64,000 bases of DNA. Origin: Shinisaurus crocodilurus (taxonomy: Eukaryota > Chordata > Lepidosauria > Squamata > Shinisauridae). The notes beneath the pieces are model-generated. The model worked only from the letters and a program-made list of their open reading frames with translations, had not been told where the DNA came from and made no database searches. Below are positions 47,901 through 60,000 of this stretch, piece by piece (the first letter of the stretch is position 1; every line of letters begins with the position of its first letter). The stretch covers positions 284,616,272 through 284,680,271 of the forward strand of contig CM037879.1 of assembly GCA_021292165.1 (NCBI GenBank), in the 5' to 3' direction. Both the position numbers and the translations under genes were made by a program.

Positions 47901-50900
47901 ATTCAAAATAGATCCCTAAGAGACTTTATTGATCTTTTTCCTCATAGGTAGGGGGAAAGGTTTCATTAGACCCTCCCCTCAGGTTTTTAGGTGTTGGTGC
48001 TTAGCCTGAGAAGGGTTTATGCGGCTGGTCCTAGAGTGTAAGGACGGTGACGTCGCAACCCACCACCACTGAATCTTGTACAGGCCTACCATAAACCTAC
48101 TCCTTCTCCTTCCAGAGCTTGAACATCATCATGGCTAGATTGTCTGTCTAGCCATGACGAGTCTACTTGGAAAATAGAATGTGGTGGTTTTCTGTTGTCT
48201 TCCACGATGGCTACCATCTCGCCCGCAGTTTTCCACATCAAAGCCCTACGGCATCCCTTGCCTTGGTCTCCGATCGGTACTGACACGACTGTTGCCCAAG
48301 GTCAGGTGGAATTTAGAGGCAATTTAATTCCACAAAACCAAACAAGCCTCCTGGTAAAGCCGCTCCATCCGAAGCCTTTGGATTTCCCAGGGGTCAGCTT
48401 GTTTAGCGCTGCCCCATACTCAGTGTAGCTGAGGTACGGGATGGCGCTACTTGCCAAAGCTACTTACCAACCCCCCCTGCCCTAAACCAATGGAGGTAAA
48501 TAACAGTAAAACAGAAAAGCCAGTACAATATATTCTACCTGAATGTATGTGGTTAGTGTCGGCTGGGTTCTTTGTATTCTTGCCCAAAGATGTGGTGGAA
48601 TTATCAAGCCTGGATTGCCCTAAAATTAAAGGTCCTGTGATGGAAGAAGATTGATGAAATCTAGTTATCCCATTGATCAGCAGCGATCTCTTGTGGAAAA
48701 GAAAACGGAAAATTGCATGCGTTTCTGCTACTCGTCGTCCCAAATCTGTTTGTGGCAATGGGGTAATACTGGAGATATATCCATATAACAATGGTGGCTT
48801 TAAATCAGCCCCATCGCTATGCCATCTTAATTCAGCATTAGGCCCTGACTTGTATTTAGATAGCTTTCCTATCCTATCCTATCTCAAAGGCCTCAAAGCT
48901 ATGAACAGGTTGTGAAACACTGGCAAACGCAAGTGGCGCACATGTCAATATCAATATTTCTTTATTGCTCGTCAAAAAAAATTATCTTATGGTATGTCAA
49001 AAGTGACATGTGTCCCTTTTTGAGCAGGAAATATTGACTACTAAAGTCAGGAGAAGATGAAAACCCAAGCCCCTTTCCCCCAGGGATCCTAGTGCAGCAG
49101 TACTACGGTACCTTGTTTCTCAAGTATGTGCTTGGATTTTCTTTATCTTGGAAGAAGAAAAACAATCCCCAAATGCCTTAGCGAACGAGATTCCCAATCA
49201 GAAAACTCAGCCCATCACGATGATGCCTTTTGCTGTGTTTAGGTCTCTCTCCAAGAGAGTCATCATTTTCTCCTACAGCACAAAGGTGTTTCTGAGGTTG
49301 GATTAGCTGCAAGAACAGCCACGAGTGACCTATTCCCTGGGCAAGACCAGGTTCTGATAAAGCCTGGATGGGATGAAGGGGGCCATTCCCCCCTTCATTT
49401 TTTCTTCTTACAAAAATGCCTCCAGAGTTGTTCCTACTGAGGAAACGCAGACGAAAGGAAAAAAAAGGGGGAGTCAGTCCAACGTCTGTTACCTGCATGT
49501 ATGGCAGAAATAGTTGGACCCATGACAGCAGCTAATGGCCCCCCTGCCTTCGTGGTGGTGGGCTTCACCCAAGATGGGATGGTATTGTCAGTCGGTGCTT
49601 GGCCAATAACTAAGGATCCTGTTTAGATAAATGAAGAAGATAAATGTAATGTGTGGTTAATGCATTGTCCACAGAGCGTTTGGGATATTGTTTGTTATTT
49701 ACTGGTAGTTCTTTAAGGGAACAATCCTGTGCATGTTTAGACAGGGGGGAAAAGTCCTACAATTCCCAGCATGCCCCAGCCAGCATGGCTGGCTGGGGCA
49801 TGCTGGGAATTGTAGGACTTTTTTCAGTCTAAACATGTATAGGATTGCACCCAAAATTATGTAACCTTTCTTTTAATATTTTCCGGTCCTTTATTTACAC
49901 CTGCCTTCCCCAGCCTAATTCTTCCAGATGGGTTGGACTACAACTTCCATAGTCCACCCAGGGATGCAGTGGAACATTTCTGAAGTGCAGGCGCTCATCA
50001 TGACAGTCCCAATAGCCCCCCCCCCCCAAGAAGAGTCCAAAAATTGCAGGCAGCTGTGGGTGGCCAAGGAAAAGGAACCCTAGAAGTGATGGAAAGAGCG
50101 GCCCCAACAAGAAGTGAAACCATGTTCCCTGTTGTAATGCAAAGTATTCTGGGGTGGCTTGGTCTTAAATGGGCAGCTAAGACCCATTTGCTTTCCAAAA
50201 GACCTGTTCCTGCCTGGTCGAGATGAGAACTGCTCGAACTGGTTTGATGATATGCATCAACAGCTTGGACCAGAAGAAAACTGCTGCAGACCTGTGTTAA
50301 CAGCCTCTCCAGGGAGCTGCATATAAACCCCTGTTCGGCAAACCCCCCCCCCCCCGTGGCGCCTGTTATCAACTCCTCTGTGGAGCCTGAACTGAACATA
50401 CAAGATTCAACGGACAACATACCTGCCGCCGCTGCCGCCACCACCATCAACCCCCATTCAAGAGGATGCCAAGAGCCCTTTCTCTTCCATTCGCTCATCC
50501 ATTGCCCTCTCATAATTATAGCCAGAAAGGTGGGAAGCAGCTCAGTGCTTCTCCCAATTCCTTCTCCCCAGCAATATTAAGAGGCACATGCTGCAGTGTC
50601 CACTCTGCCCCGCCCCGCCCCATGCTGCTGTCCCATCAAGAAGCCAAATGTCGGCACGGCAGAGATCCAGACTGACTGAATGGGCTTAACGTAAGTGTTG
50701 TCTGACAGATGTTGCCTGTGTGCCTCTATGCAAGGCGGCCAGGGCCCGTGTCAAGGGCGGCATGGTTGGGCAGCTGCCAAGGGCCCACACCCTCTCAGGG
50801 GCCCACGGACAAGAGCCGCCCCCCGCCCCCCGCAGCTGCTCCTCCTTCTCACCCTTGCAACCTGCTTGTTCACCGGCCGCCTGCTCTGGTCCAGACAACG

Positions 50901-53900
50901 GACGGACGTGGTGAGAAGATGCCGTGTGGCCTTCTGGCTCCCTGCCTTTCAAGCAAGCAAGTGGGAGCCATGATGAGGAAGAGGAGGAGGAGGAGGAGGA
51001 GGAGCAAGTGCAGCTGGCGACCGTGGTGGTGAGAAAATAGACTCACCGAAAGAGGGGGGCCCCTGGAGGGTGTCTTGCCCAAGGGCCCTCCGAAACCGGG
51101 AGCTGGCACTGATTTAAGGGGGAAGTTTCTCTCACTTTCAGCCCCATCCCGCTGTGCCCTGCAGCAAGCAGACGTAGCAGCAACAGAGAGTTCAGCCCTA
51201 CACACGAGTGTGCATGCACGCGCACGCACACACACACACACGCACACATCATTCTAGACATATCAAATCTAATTCCCTACTCCATTCAGTCATACTTTGG
51301 AGCAGGGGCGGGCACACATTAAGCTTGTGTAGGATCTCGATCTCTCTCCAAAATGCTGAGGACTGCCAGCCAGAGCAACGCACAAAAGGGTGGCTCGGGG
51401 GATGGGGGCCAGTGACCTGTTGCACCCCATGAACCGTACACTGGGATATATTATGAGGACAAGTATATATTTAAGCAGTACTTTTTTTCTGGAGAAAAAG
51501 GTACCGGAACTCTTGGATTACATTTCCTCGGGAGTAGATGGCGATTAAATTGTAATGCAATTAATAGAAGAAAAGGTGCTGGAACTCAGTTCCGGTGAGT
51601 TCCACCAGAAAAAAAGCCCTGTATTTAAGTATATATTTCAGCTCAAGGGGCTTATATTCAACGAGATTACAACAGAAAGGAGACAATAGAGAAGGGAAAG
51701 AGAAATGGAGAAGGAGGGATCCTCTACATGAGGTGTTTAACCCGCCGCTTTACTGAGGCGGCTTCTTCCGTTTTCTTTGCAGGAGGAAGAGCGCGTCCTT
51801 TACCTGGGTTCCGCCCCCCCCCCCCCCGCCGCCCCAGGGTTTGTCTTTCTCTGCCTTTCTATATATTCCATTACCCCAGTGTTTCTCAACCTTGGGTCCC
51901 CAGATGTTTTTGGCCTACAACTCCCAGCATGCCCCAGCCAGCGTAGCTGGCTGGGGCATGCTGGGAGTTGTAGGCCAAAAACATCTGGGGACCCAAGGTT
52001 GAGAAACACTGCATTACCCAACCACAAGGCGGTGCTACGGTACAGCTGCAGTATCGCGGAATCGCGACACTAGGTGAGGCTTTCGTGCCGCTTTGTTCGG
52101 CGTTTGAAATTTAATCGCTGACTTTCCTCGCCCGGGGGGGAAGAAAAAAAAGGTGCAAGAATGGCTGCAAAACACGGGAGAGTCCCTGGAGTATGATGAT
52201 GTTGTGTAACGGACCCCCAAACTTCTGTGAGCGAGGGAACAGGAGTACACAATACATGCCTCGTGTAGAGAAGCCCGGTGCAAACAGAGGAAGAATATGC
52301 AATTTCTTCAGTCACATACGTACTTCATTACACTAGGCTGTGCCTTTTCTCGCCACACATACCCTACTTATCATAACAATGGGCATTTTGCTAGAATAAA
52401 TAACAACACCTACAAGAATAAGATTGCTGTTGCCCAATTAAAGAAATCTTGGCTAATGGAGAATGTGAGTTTTTTACTTCTTGACTAACAAGAGCAATTT
52501 GATGGCCCATAGACAGCATCTAGAGGGCAGTAGGATTTTTCTGATTCCCGGGTACAAGGTTGGAGACGGAGCTCCAACCTCGGATCTGGGGATCCGTGCT
52601 CAGATCTGGAGATCTGCACTCAGATCCCCCTCCCCCCCTTGCAGCTGGCATTTATTTATTTATTATATTTATACCCCGCCTTTTTTCCTTGCAAGGAACC
52701 CAAGGCGGCTTACATTATCCTCCTCCTCTCCATTTTATCCTCACAACAACCCTGTGAGGTAGGTTAGGCTGAGAGTCAGTGACTGGCCCAAAGTCACCCA
52801 GTGAGTTTCATGGCCGAGCGGGGACTAGAACCCGGATCTCCTGAGTCCCAGTCCAACACCCTCACCACTACGCCACACTGGAAATAACCACGCTGGCTGC
52901 TTCTCCAAGGTCGTAGGAGCAACCTCGGAGAAGGGGTTTAGGGGTTGGTTCGGGGGCACGGTGGGGAGGAGACCAGCACTGCCAAGATCAGATTTATCCT
53001 GGCTGTGCCTCAGCCTCCTTCCTTCGCTCTCTGAAGTGCCGCAGTTAGACAACCTAAATTGGCCATCTAGCGGCTTTGCAGAGCAGGAGGAACAAGGAGG
53101 CGACCTTCACCTCCACACTCCTCCCACTCCACATAGGATGTACATAATCCCTCGAGTTCGAAGGGCTATGGGCATTCCCATTGGACTGTGCCCTAAGGGC
53201 GCAACCCTATTTAAACATGTTTAGACAGCAAGAAGTCCCACAATTCCCAGCATGCCCCAGCCAGCCAGGCATGCTGGGGCATGCTGGGAGTTGTAGGACT
53301 TTTTGCTGTCTAAACATAGGGTCGTGCCCTAACTGATTACAGTATTTTTCCATGTATAAGACTATACTTTTTCCTAAAATTGTTAGACTAAAAATTGAGG
53401 GTCGTCTTATACACGGAAGTAAGCCAAGGAGAGAACCACGCGGTTGCGAAACTGCCCAGTGGGGGGCGTCTTATACCTGGGGGCGTCTTATAGACGGAAA
53501 AATACGGGTAATTGTTCCGTTAAAAATGCATCCACTGGCATACGAGAAAAAGAATCGTTTTGAATAAAGAAACATACTTGGTTTTAGATCAGGGAGTGAG
53601 GAACGTGTGGACCTCCAGATGTTGCTGGATGGCAACTCCCATCATCCTTGACCACTGGCCATGATTACTGGGTTGTTGGAGTCCCAACAACATCTGGAGG
53701 GCCAAACGTTCCTCAGCCCCGTTTTAGACCACGCACCCGTGTGTCACTCTCAGCAGGCGCCCTCCTAAAAAAGGCATCTCCCCTTCTCTCTCGTACAGGA
53801 GGAGATGCCTCTCCTGAGATGCTGCTCACCAACCACACTTTATATATTGTATTTGGCCATACCATAGAGCAGTGTTCTCCAACCTTGGGTCCCCAGATGT

Positions 53901-56900
53901 TTTTGGCCTACAGCTCCCAGCATGCCCCAGCCAGCTACGCTGGCTGGGGCATGCTGGGGGTTGTAGGCCAAAAACATCTGGGGACCCAAGGTTGGAGAAC
54001 ACTGCCATAGAGAAATGTAATAGAAATATAATGTAATACATAAATACATGTTTGTGTTAAATATAATTTAGGTTTTTAGAAATATCCGCTGCCCGATTAA
54101 TTGGGTCCAATCTTTACAGCCGGATCCTATGCATGCCTGCTTGAAAATAAGCCCCACCGAGGTCAATGGTACTTATTCCCATTGGGTAGGGGTTATGTCC
54201 AATGCTAGTCCTACTTAGAGCAGACCCATTGAAATGAATGGGACTTACATTAGACTAACATTGGGTACAGCCCATAGGATACAACCCTAGCGTGTGCATA
54301 TACACCATCACCCCAGAATGAGTTCCATTAAATTCAGTATGATCTACCTACTTCTGAGTAGACAAGCATAGGATTGCACTGTTAGTAAACCAGAATGGGT
54401 TTTTTTTGTTTGGTTTCCCCTCCCCCCCTTTATAAGCAAATAAGGGTGCAATCCCAGGGGAGGCGGGTGACTCCTATTTCAGCGGGGCTCCTTTTCCATT
54501 GCAGGTTTTGCAGCTTTTATTTGGAGCTTCGCAGGAGCTATCCGATGGTGCTCCATGGTGGTGGTGAGCCTATTCTGGGGGTGGAGTTCAGCAGCATGGA
54601 GAGCTCCTATGAAGCTCCAAATAAAACCTGCAATGGAAAAGGGGCCCCACCGAAATAGGAGTCACCACCAACCTCCCCTGTGCAATCCTATAAGCCGCTA
54701 GACACTGTCATAGGACAGCCATAGGATAATTCAGAGTCCCAGCTCCAACCTGGGAAGCTCGCTCTGAGGTCGGAGCTGGGACTCCAAATGTGGACCTCCC
54801 TCCGAGCCAGCGCTGGGTGGGTCTTCCGGGGGAGGGGAGGAATGAGGCTCTGCTGCGATATGATGTATCCCGGGGGCACCTCGGCCTGTCCTCCTCATGA
54901 GCAGTCACAAAAGACTTAGATGGCCAAAATCAGCCATCTAAGTGTTTTGCCGGGCGGGATAAGCCTCTGCACTCCTTCCATCCTCGACAGGATGTCCATA
55001 ATTCTCCGAGTTTGGAGGGTTACAGGCAGCCATGTTGGATCACGCTGTAATCTAATTGATTATTAGACTAAACACTGAAAATACTCTTCCACCTTCTCCT
55101 CCTCCTCCGCCTCCTCCTCCTCCTCCTCCTCCTCATCATCATCATCACAACAACAACAACAAACTTTCCCTGTGCTTGGATTTTAAATTCTCCTCCCCAT
55201 CACAGGAAAGCGTGAGCAAGCCTAAAATAGGGGTCCAGCTTCTCTCACCCGCATGTACAGCTGCTGCAGTTGGACCCATGGCAAGAGATAACGGACCTGT
55301 TGTCCTCGACGTGGTTCGGGCCCAAGATGGGATGGAATTGTCAGGCTTCGGCTGGCCGATGGTCAAAGCGCCTGTTTGGAGAGAAAAGGAATGCAATGGG
55401 AACGGAGCCGAATACGGTGCTGTGTGTCTCACCCCGATGGATGCCTGGGAACCAGAGTCAAAGACCACAAACGGAACCAACCTGGGCAGCAGGCCCTCTT
55501 GCGGTCTTGCGGCGAGTCGGCCAGCATCAGCTCCTCTCCGTTCGGGCTCTCGATCAGCATAGCCGTGTACGGGGTTATGATGTGGTGGTCCAGGGACATC
55601 TGCAAGATGGCCTTTGTGATGTTCCTTTTCAGGGCAGCCGTTGGGGCCAAGTTTCTAAGTGGTGTAAAAAATATCAGCTGTTCGAGGCGGAGCACCAGAA
55701 AGAGATTTTGATTTTATCTTATTTACAGTCATGTGGAGAAGAAAGTAGTACACCCTTCTCGAGTTCCATGGTTCCACGTATCAGGACAGAAGAAAAAAAA
55801 AAATCATCGGGCCCGTAGCAGGTCTCAAAAAATTATAGGTAAAGACAACATCAGAGGAACATCTTGGCTATGTTTCTGTACAATAAATAATGCCACGGTG
55901 TACTCTGTCACATGTGTTGTTGTTCATCTGAGGTTGTCTTTACCTAATTTTGAGACCTGCTGTGGGCACAATTATTTTTCTTCTGTGGAAGAAACCATGG
56001 AACTCGAGAAGGGTGTACTTTCTTCTTCACATGACTGTATATATACTACCCGGGAGGATTTGGGAAAGGAGAAACAACGGAGCAGGGTGGGGTAGAGGTC
56101 ACTGGAAAGAAGGGGTAGACAAGCTGATGCCCTCCAGATGTTTTGGACTGGATGATCAGGGGCCATGCTGGGTGGGGCTTATGGGAGTTGGAGTCCAAAA
56201 CATCTGGAGGGCACTAGGTTGGCTACCTCTGCTATAAGGCATTAAGACCCAGCAAACATTGGCTGGGTTCCAGTTTCCAACGTTCCAGAACTGAGCTAAC
56301 CGTGAAGGAGGCCGAGAGCCAAAATAGCTACATTCTGCCCCCACACCTCATTTTTTTTTTTAACTCTAGAGTAGGCACAGGATCCCGGATACTGCTAGAT
56401 ACAGATGTAATGTTTGTTTTGGCCCTGAATGCTGTCTCGGATGGAAACTAGGTGGGTAATATAAAGGGCGCAGCTGAGCTTGGGCCAGAGACAATAAGGA
56501 TGATGGAAGTTGGAGCCCTCTTCTAGGTCAGTTCAAAATGGTGGACAGGGCTGGCCCAAGACATTTTGCTGCCTGAGATGAAGGACAAGATGGTGCCCCC
56601 TTCCCATCCAACCCAGTTGGAATGGCAGCTGAATCTTAATTCAGTGCTAGCAACAGGATAGTGCCCTCCGCCACTTCTGAGGCAGTCGGCTAGTATAGGG
56701 GGCCGAAAACAGGTTTATGTGGCATACACAGTTGTGGCCTCCAGCAAAGGGGAACAGCCAGGGAGGCCACCACTGCTGCCCCCCAGCATCCGCCGCCTGA
56801 GGTGGCTGCCTCACTCTGCCTAATGGTAGGACCACCCCTGATGGTTGGTATCAAAGGGCCCTGAGAGTGAAGTACACCCACACTTCCTAACGGAGGCCTC

Positions 56901-56984
56901 TTCTCTCTCTGCTTTTGTTGCTGGGTTGTTTTTTTCATTAGGTGGTGGCAACTGATGATGGGTGTGTGTCCCCACTCCACAAAT

Positions 56985-57015
<31 letters not shown>

Positions 57016-60000
57016 TCAAAAGCAACAGGTAAAACATGCTCAACATGTCCTTAGCAACTGTAGCTATACACCCACTCCACAGAACCCATAGTGCAGCCTT
57101 CCCCAATCTGTTGCCCAACCAATGTCTTGGACTTCAACTCCCATGATCCCCTGCCATTGTTGCTGAGGATGATGGGAGTTGAAGTCCAACACATTGGGAG
57201 GACACCAGGTTGGGGAAGCCTGCCATCGTGACTGCACATGCAATTACCAGTGTTGGATCCCAGTTAGCACTACTTTATTGCTAAGAATGATTCTCATGTT
57301 TTTCTCTCTCTTCTGGGAAGGTTCTAAGAAAGGGGTGTGCAACTTGTGGCCCCTCAGATGGTTTGGCCTTCAACTTCCATCAGCCATAGCCAGTAGTGAG
57401 GGATGATGGGTGTTATAGGCCAAAGCACCCAGAGGACCACACGTTGCCCACCCCTACTCTAAGAGATCCAGTGGATCCTTTCCTTCTCACCTCTCAGCCA
57501 TAAGTTGGTTGATGGTAATGTAGGCCCACAACTTTTCAGTGAACTTGGGGTCTGCGTGCTGATCTTTGTTCAGGAATTCATCCAGTCCCTCGACATCTTC
57601 AAGGGTCTCCAAGACTAGTTGTGCGTTGGACTAAATAGTGAAGAGAAGCCAGAGAGATACAAATGCACAAGCGAGCAAATTCCAAACAGGTTCCTTGTGG
57701 CATTCTCTTAGGACAGCCTTCCCCAACCTGATACCCGCCAGATGCATTGGACTACAACTCCCATTGTGCCGGCTGGAAAGGATGGACACTGCAGACCAAC
57801 ACATCTGAGGTCAGGGAAGGCTGTCTTAGGCTCTGCTGCAGTGCTTTCCTTGGCCATTCCATCCAAACAACAAGGACAGCTGGAGATGTACTGTCGAGCT
57901 CTGGGTCCTGGGTGGCAAGGGTCCTGGGCTGGAACACCAGGGCCAGGGGATGATGGAGGTGGGAGCAGGTCAGGAGCGAGCAGAATCCAGAAGGCAGGCC
58001 AAAGTCACAACACATATCAAGCAAGGTGGGGCCAGCGGCCAGTACGCAAGCAAGGTTCATGCACAAGGCAATGGAGTCCCGGCAAAGGCCAGAGGCAAGT
58101 CCAAGGAGCAAGCAAGTCCAGGGGCAGGGGTCAGAGACAAGAAGCAGGTCCAAGAGCAACAGAGTCCAGACAAGGGCCAGAGGCAAATCCAAGAGCAACA
58201 GGGCTCAGGCATATACCAGGCAGAGCAGGGCCAGAGGCAGAAGCATGGGTCAAGAGTGGTCACAGGTCAAGCACCAGGCAAGACAAGGACCAAGGTTGGT
58301 GGCTGGAAGCAGGAAATGGCTGCAGATAACACAGTAACTTGTGTTGCTGTGGCAGAGACTGGAGCGCAGAGGAAGCCCTTATATCAGTGTTCTCCAACCT
58401 TGGGTCCCCAGATGTTTTTGGCCTACAACTCCCAGCATGCCCCAGCCAGCAGCTGGCTGGGGCATGCTGGGAGTTGTAGGCCAAAAACATCTGGGGACCC
58501 AAGGTTGGAGAACACTGCCTTATATAGAGCCTCCCGCTGCACCCAGCTGGTGCACGTTAATGCACCTGGGAGCAGGGATGTTGAAGAGTCCTTGGTCTCG
58601 AGTCACGAGTCGAGTCACGCGTCTTTGGACCCGAGTCTCGAGTCCGAGTCCTTGGTCCAAAATGGTGAGTCATGAGTCACGAGTCACTCCCAAAGCTGAC
58701 TCCACGAGTCCCTATTAAAATCCATGGGGGGTTTTCCCAACAAAATAAGGCTACTTCAGATGTGTGGCTTAAATAAATTCTAGGCACAAGCGTGCCTTTT
58801 TATTTCAAAACTCTGCAATTGATTTTGACAAGAACAGATCAGGCAGACAAACCCAAAATAACCAGGCAGGCAGAGGAGGCAGGGAACCCCAAAGCAGGCA
58901 GGCAGAGGCCTTTGTCTTGGACAATTCAACTGTTGAACTGGTCAAGAAGAGACCAGGCAGGCAGAGGAGGCTGGGAACCCCAGACAGGCAGGCAGAGGCA
59001 GCCAAACCCAAAATGTCTGAAAGGTTGCATTTTAGAAAAATGATTTTAAAAAATAAACTAGCTGTACTTCCTAAAACTTATCCATGTTGCATTTGAGGAA
59101 CATGATTTTTTCTAAATGTTTGGCCCCCATTCTGGAACGGTGAGATCTCATCACAATTCCACCCTCACTGAACACCCGCTCCACTGGTGATGAACTTGCT
59201 GGAACCAGAAACACACTCAGAGCAGCCACACAGAGTAATCTCAGGTCCTTCTTCTGCCTCTCCCAAGTACGCAACACATCAATCAAAATAAATCTTGACA
59301 CACTGCTGGGGCTGCACTCCTGGTAGCCGTCCATAGTGGGGGAGCAGCGGCACACCTCGCTTCCATGCGCTCTTCGCCGGCAATCACACTCCTCTCCACT
59401 CCTTCTGGCACAGCCCAGGGATGTTGAAGAGTCCTTGGTCTCGAGTCCCGAGTCGAGTCTCGAGTCCCATTAAAAATATTGGGACTCGAGTCCGAGTCAA
59501 GTCGGGGGGGACTCAGTCCAACTCACGAGTCGAGTCCTCGAGTCCGAGTCCCCATCCCTGCCTGGGAGTGCTTACCTGTCAGGGATTGCACCCTGCGCAG
59601 AGATACTACAGATTAACCTGTTGCTCCCAAGGTAGCCATCAGATGGAGCTGCAGAGCAGATCCTGACATGTACAGCGGCAGCTTCCCCACACTTATATAG
59701 GGCCCCTTTCTCTTGGAGAGGCACCAAAGTCTGAGCCCTTTTGGTAAACTATTTTAAAGCTTCCTGCGGTGGCTTTTGGTACTCAGGGTTAAGTCGTTAT
59801 CTTGGAATTCGTTTTTAGCATGTGTTTGATTTACCAAACTTTTTAGCTGGACAATTTATTGTCTGTATCTTACACTGTGACCGACCCTCAGCCTTAATAA
59901 GCAGGTTGGCTAAAAGTCCATATAAATCTACACAGAAGACAGTTTATTATTGATCACAATGAAACACACAAATATCTGTTACCCTCAATTTGTTTCAACC

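Larger units (their letters stand above)
57840..59669 (-). mobile_element. LTR-like element broken by two transposons
   Basis: Read on the minus strand it starts TGTCAGGATCTGC, has a TATATAAGG box and continues into a C/T-rich tandem repeat (57900-58330). It matches 38728-39294. It contains the FB1 copy at 58385 and the hAT at 58573-59560. The far boundary is approximate. Confidence 0.6.

Noticed and set aside
50356..50440. Possible fourth ITIH2 linker exon (plus-strand STDNIPAA resembles TDNTIPSW)
   Set aside because: It is on the wrong strand for ITIH2, lies beside a poly-C tract and a triplet repeat, and has no matching splice pattern.
55270..55818. Long plus-strand open frame opposite ITIH2 exons C and D
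   Set aside because: It is the antisense shadow of two conserved exons and runs across splice sites; nothing in it resembles a protein family.
57600..57614. Internal CTAG acceptor for the 57.5 kb ITIH2 exon
   Set aside because: It leaves the wrong phase with the preceding exon and drops conserved residues. The acceptor at 57631-57632 fits both.
57950..58675. 241-codon plus-strand open frame rich in Gln, Gly and Arg
   Set aside because: It comes from a degenerate tandem repeat in an LTR-like element and runs through an FB1 MITE. There is no sign of protein selection.
18557..58700. Repeated open frames with the motif [26 protein letters not shown]
   Set aside because: They are accidental translations of the FB1 palindrome, open on both strands because the arms are complementary.
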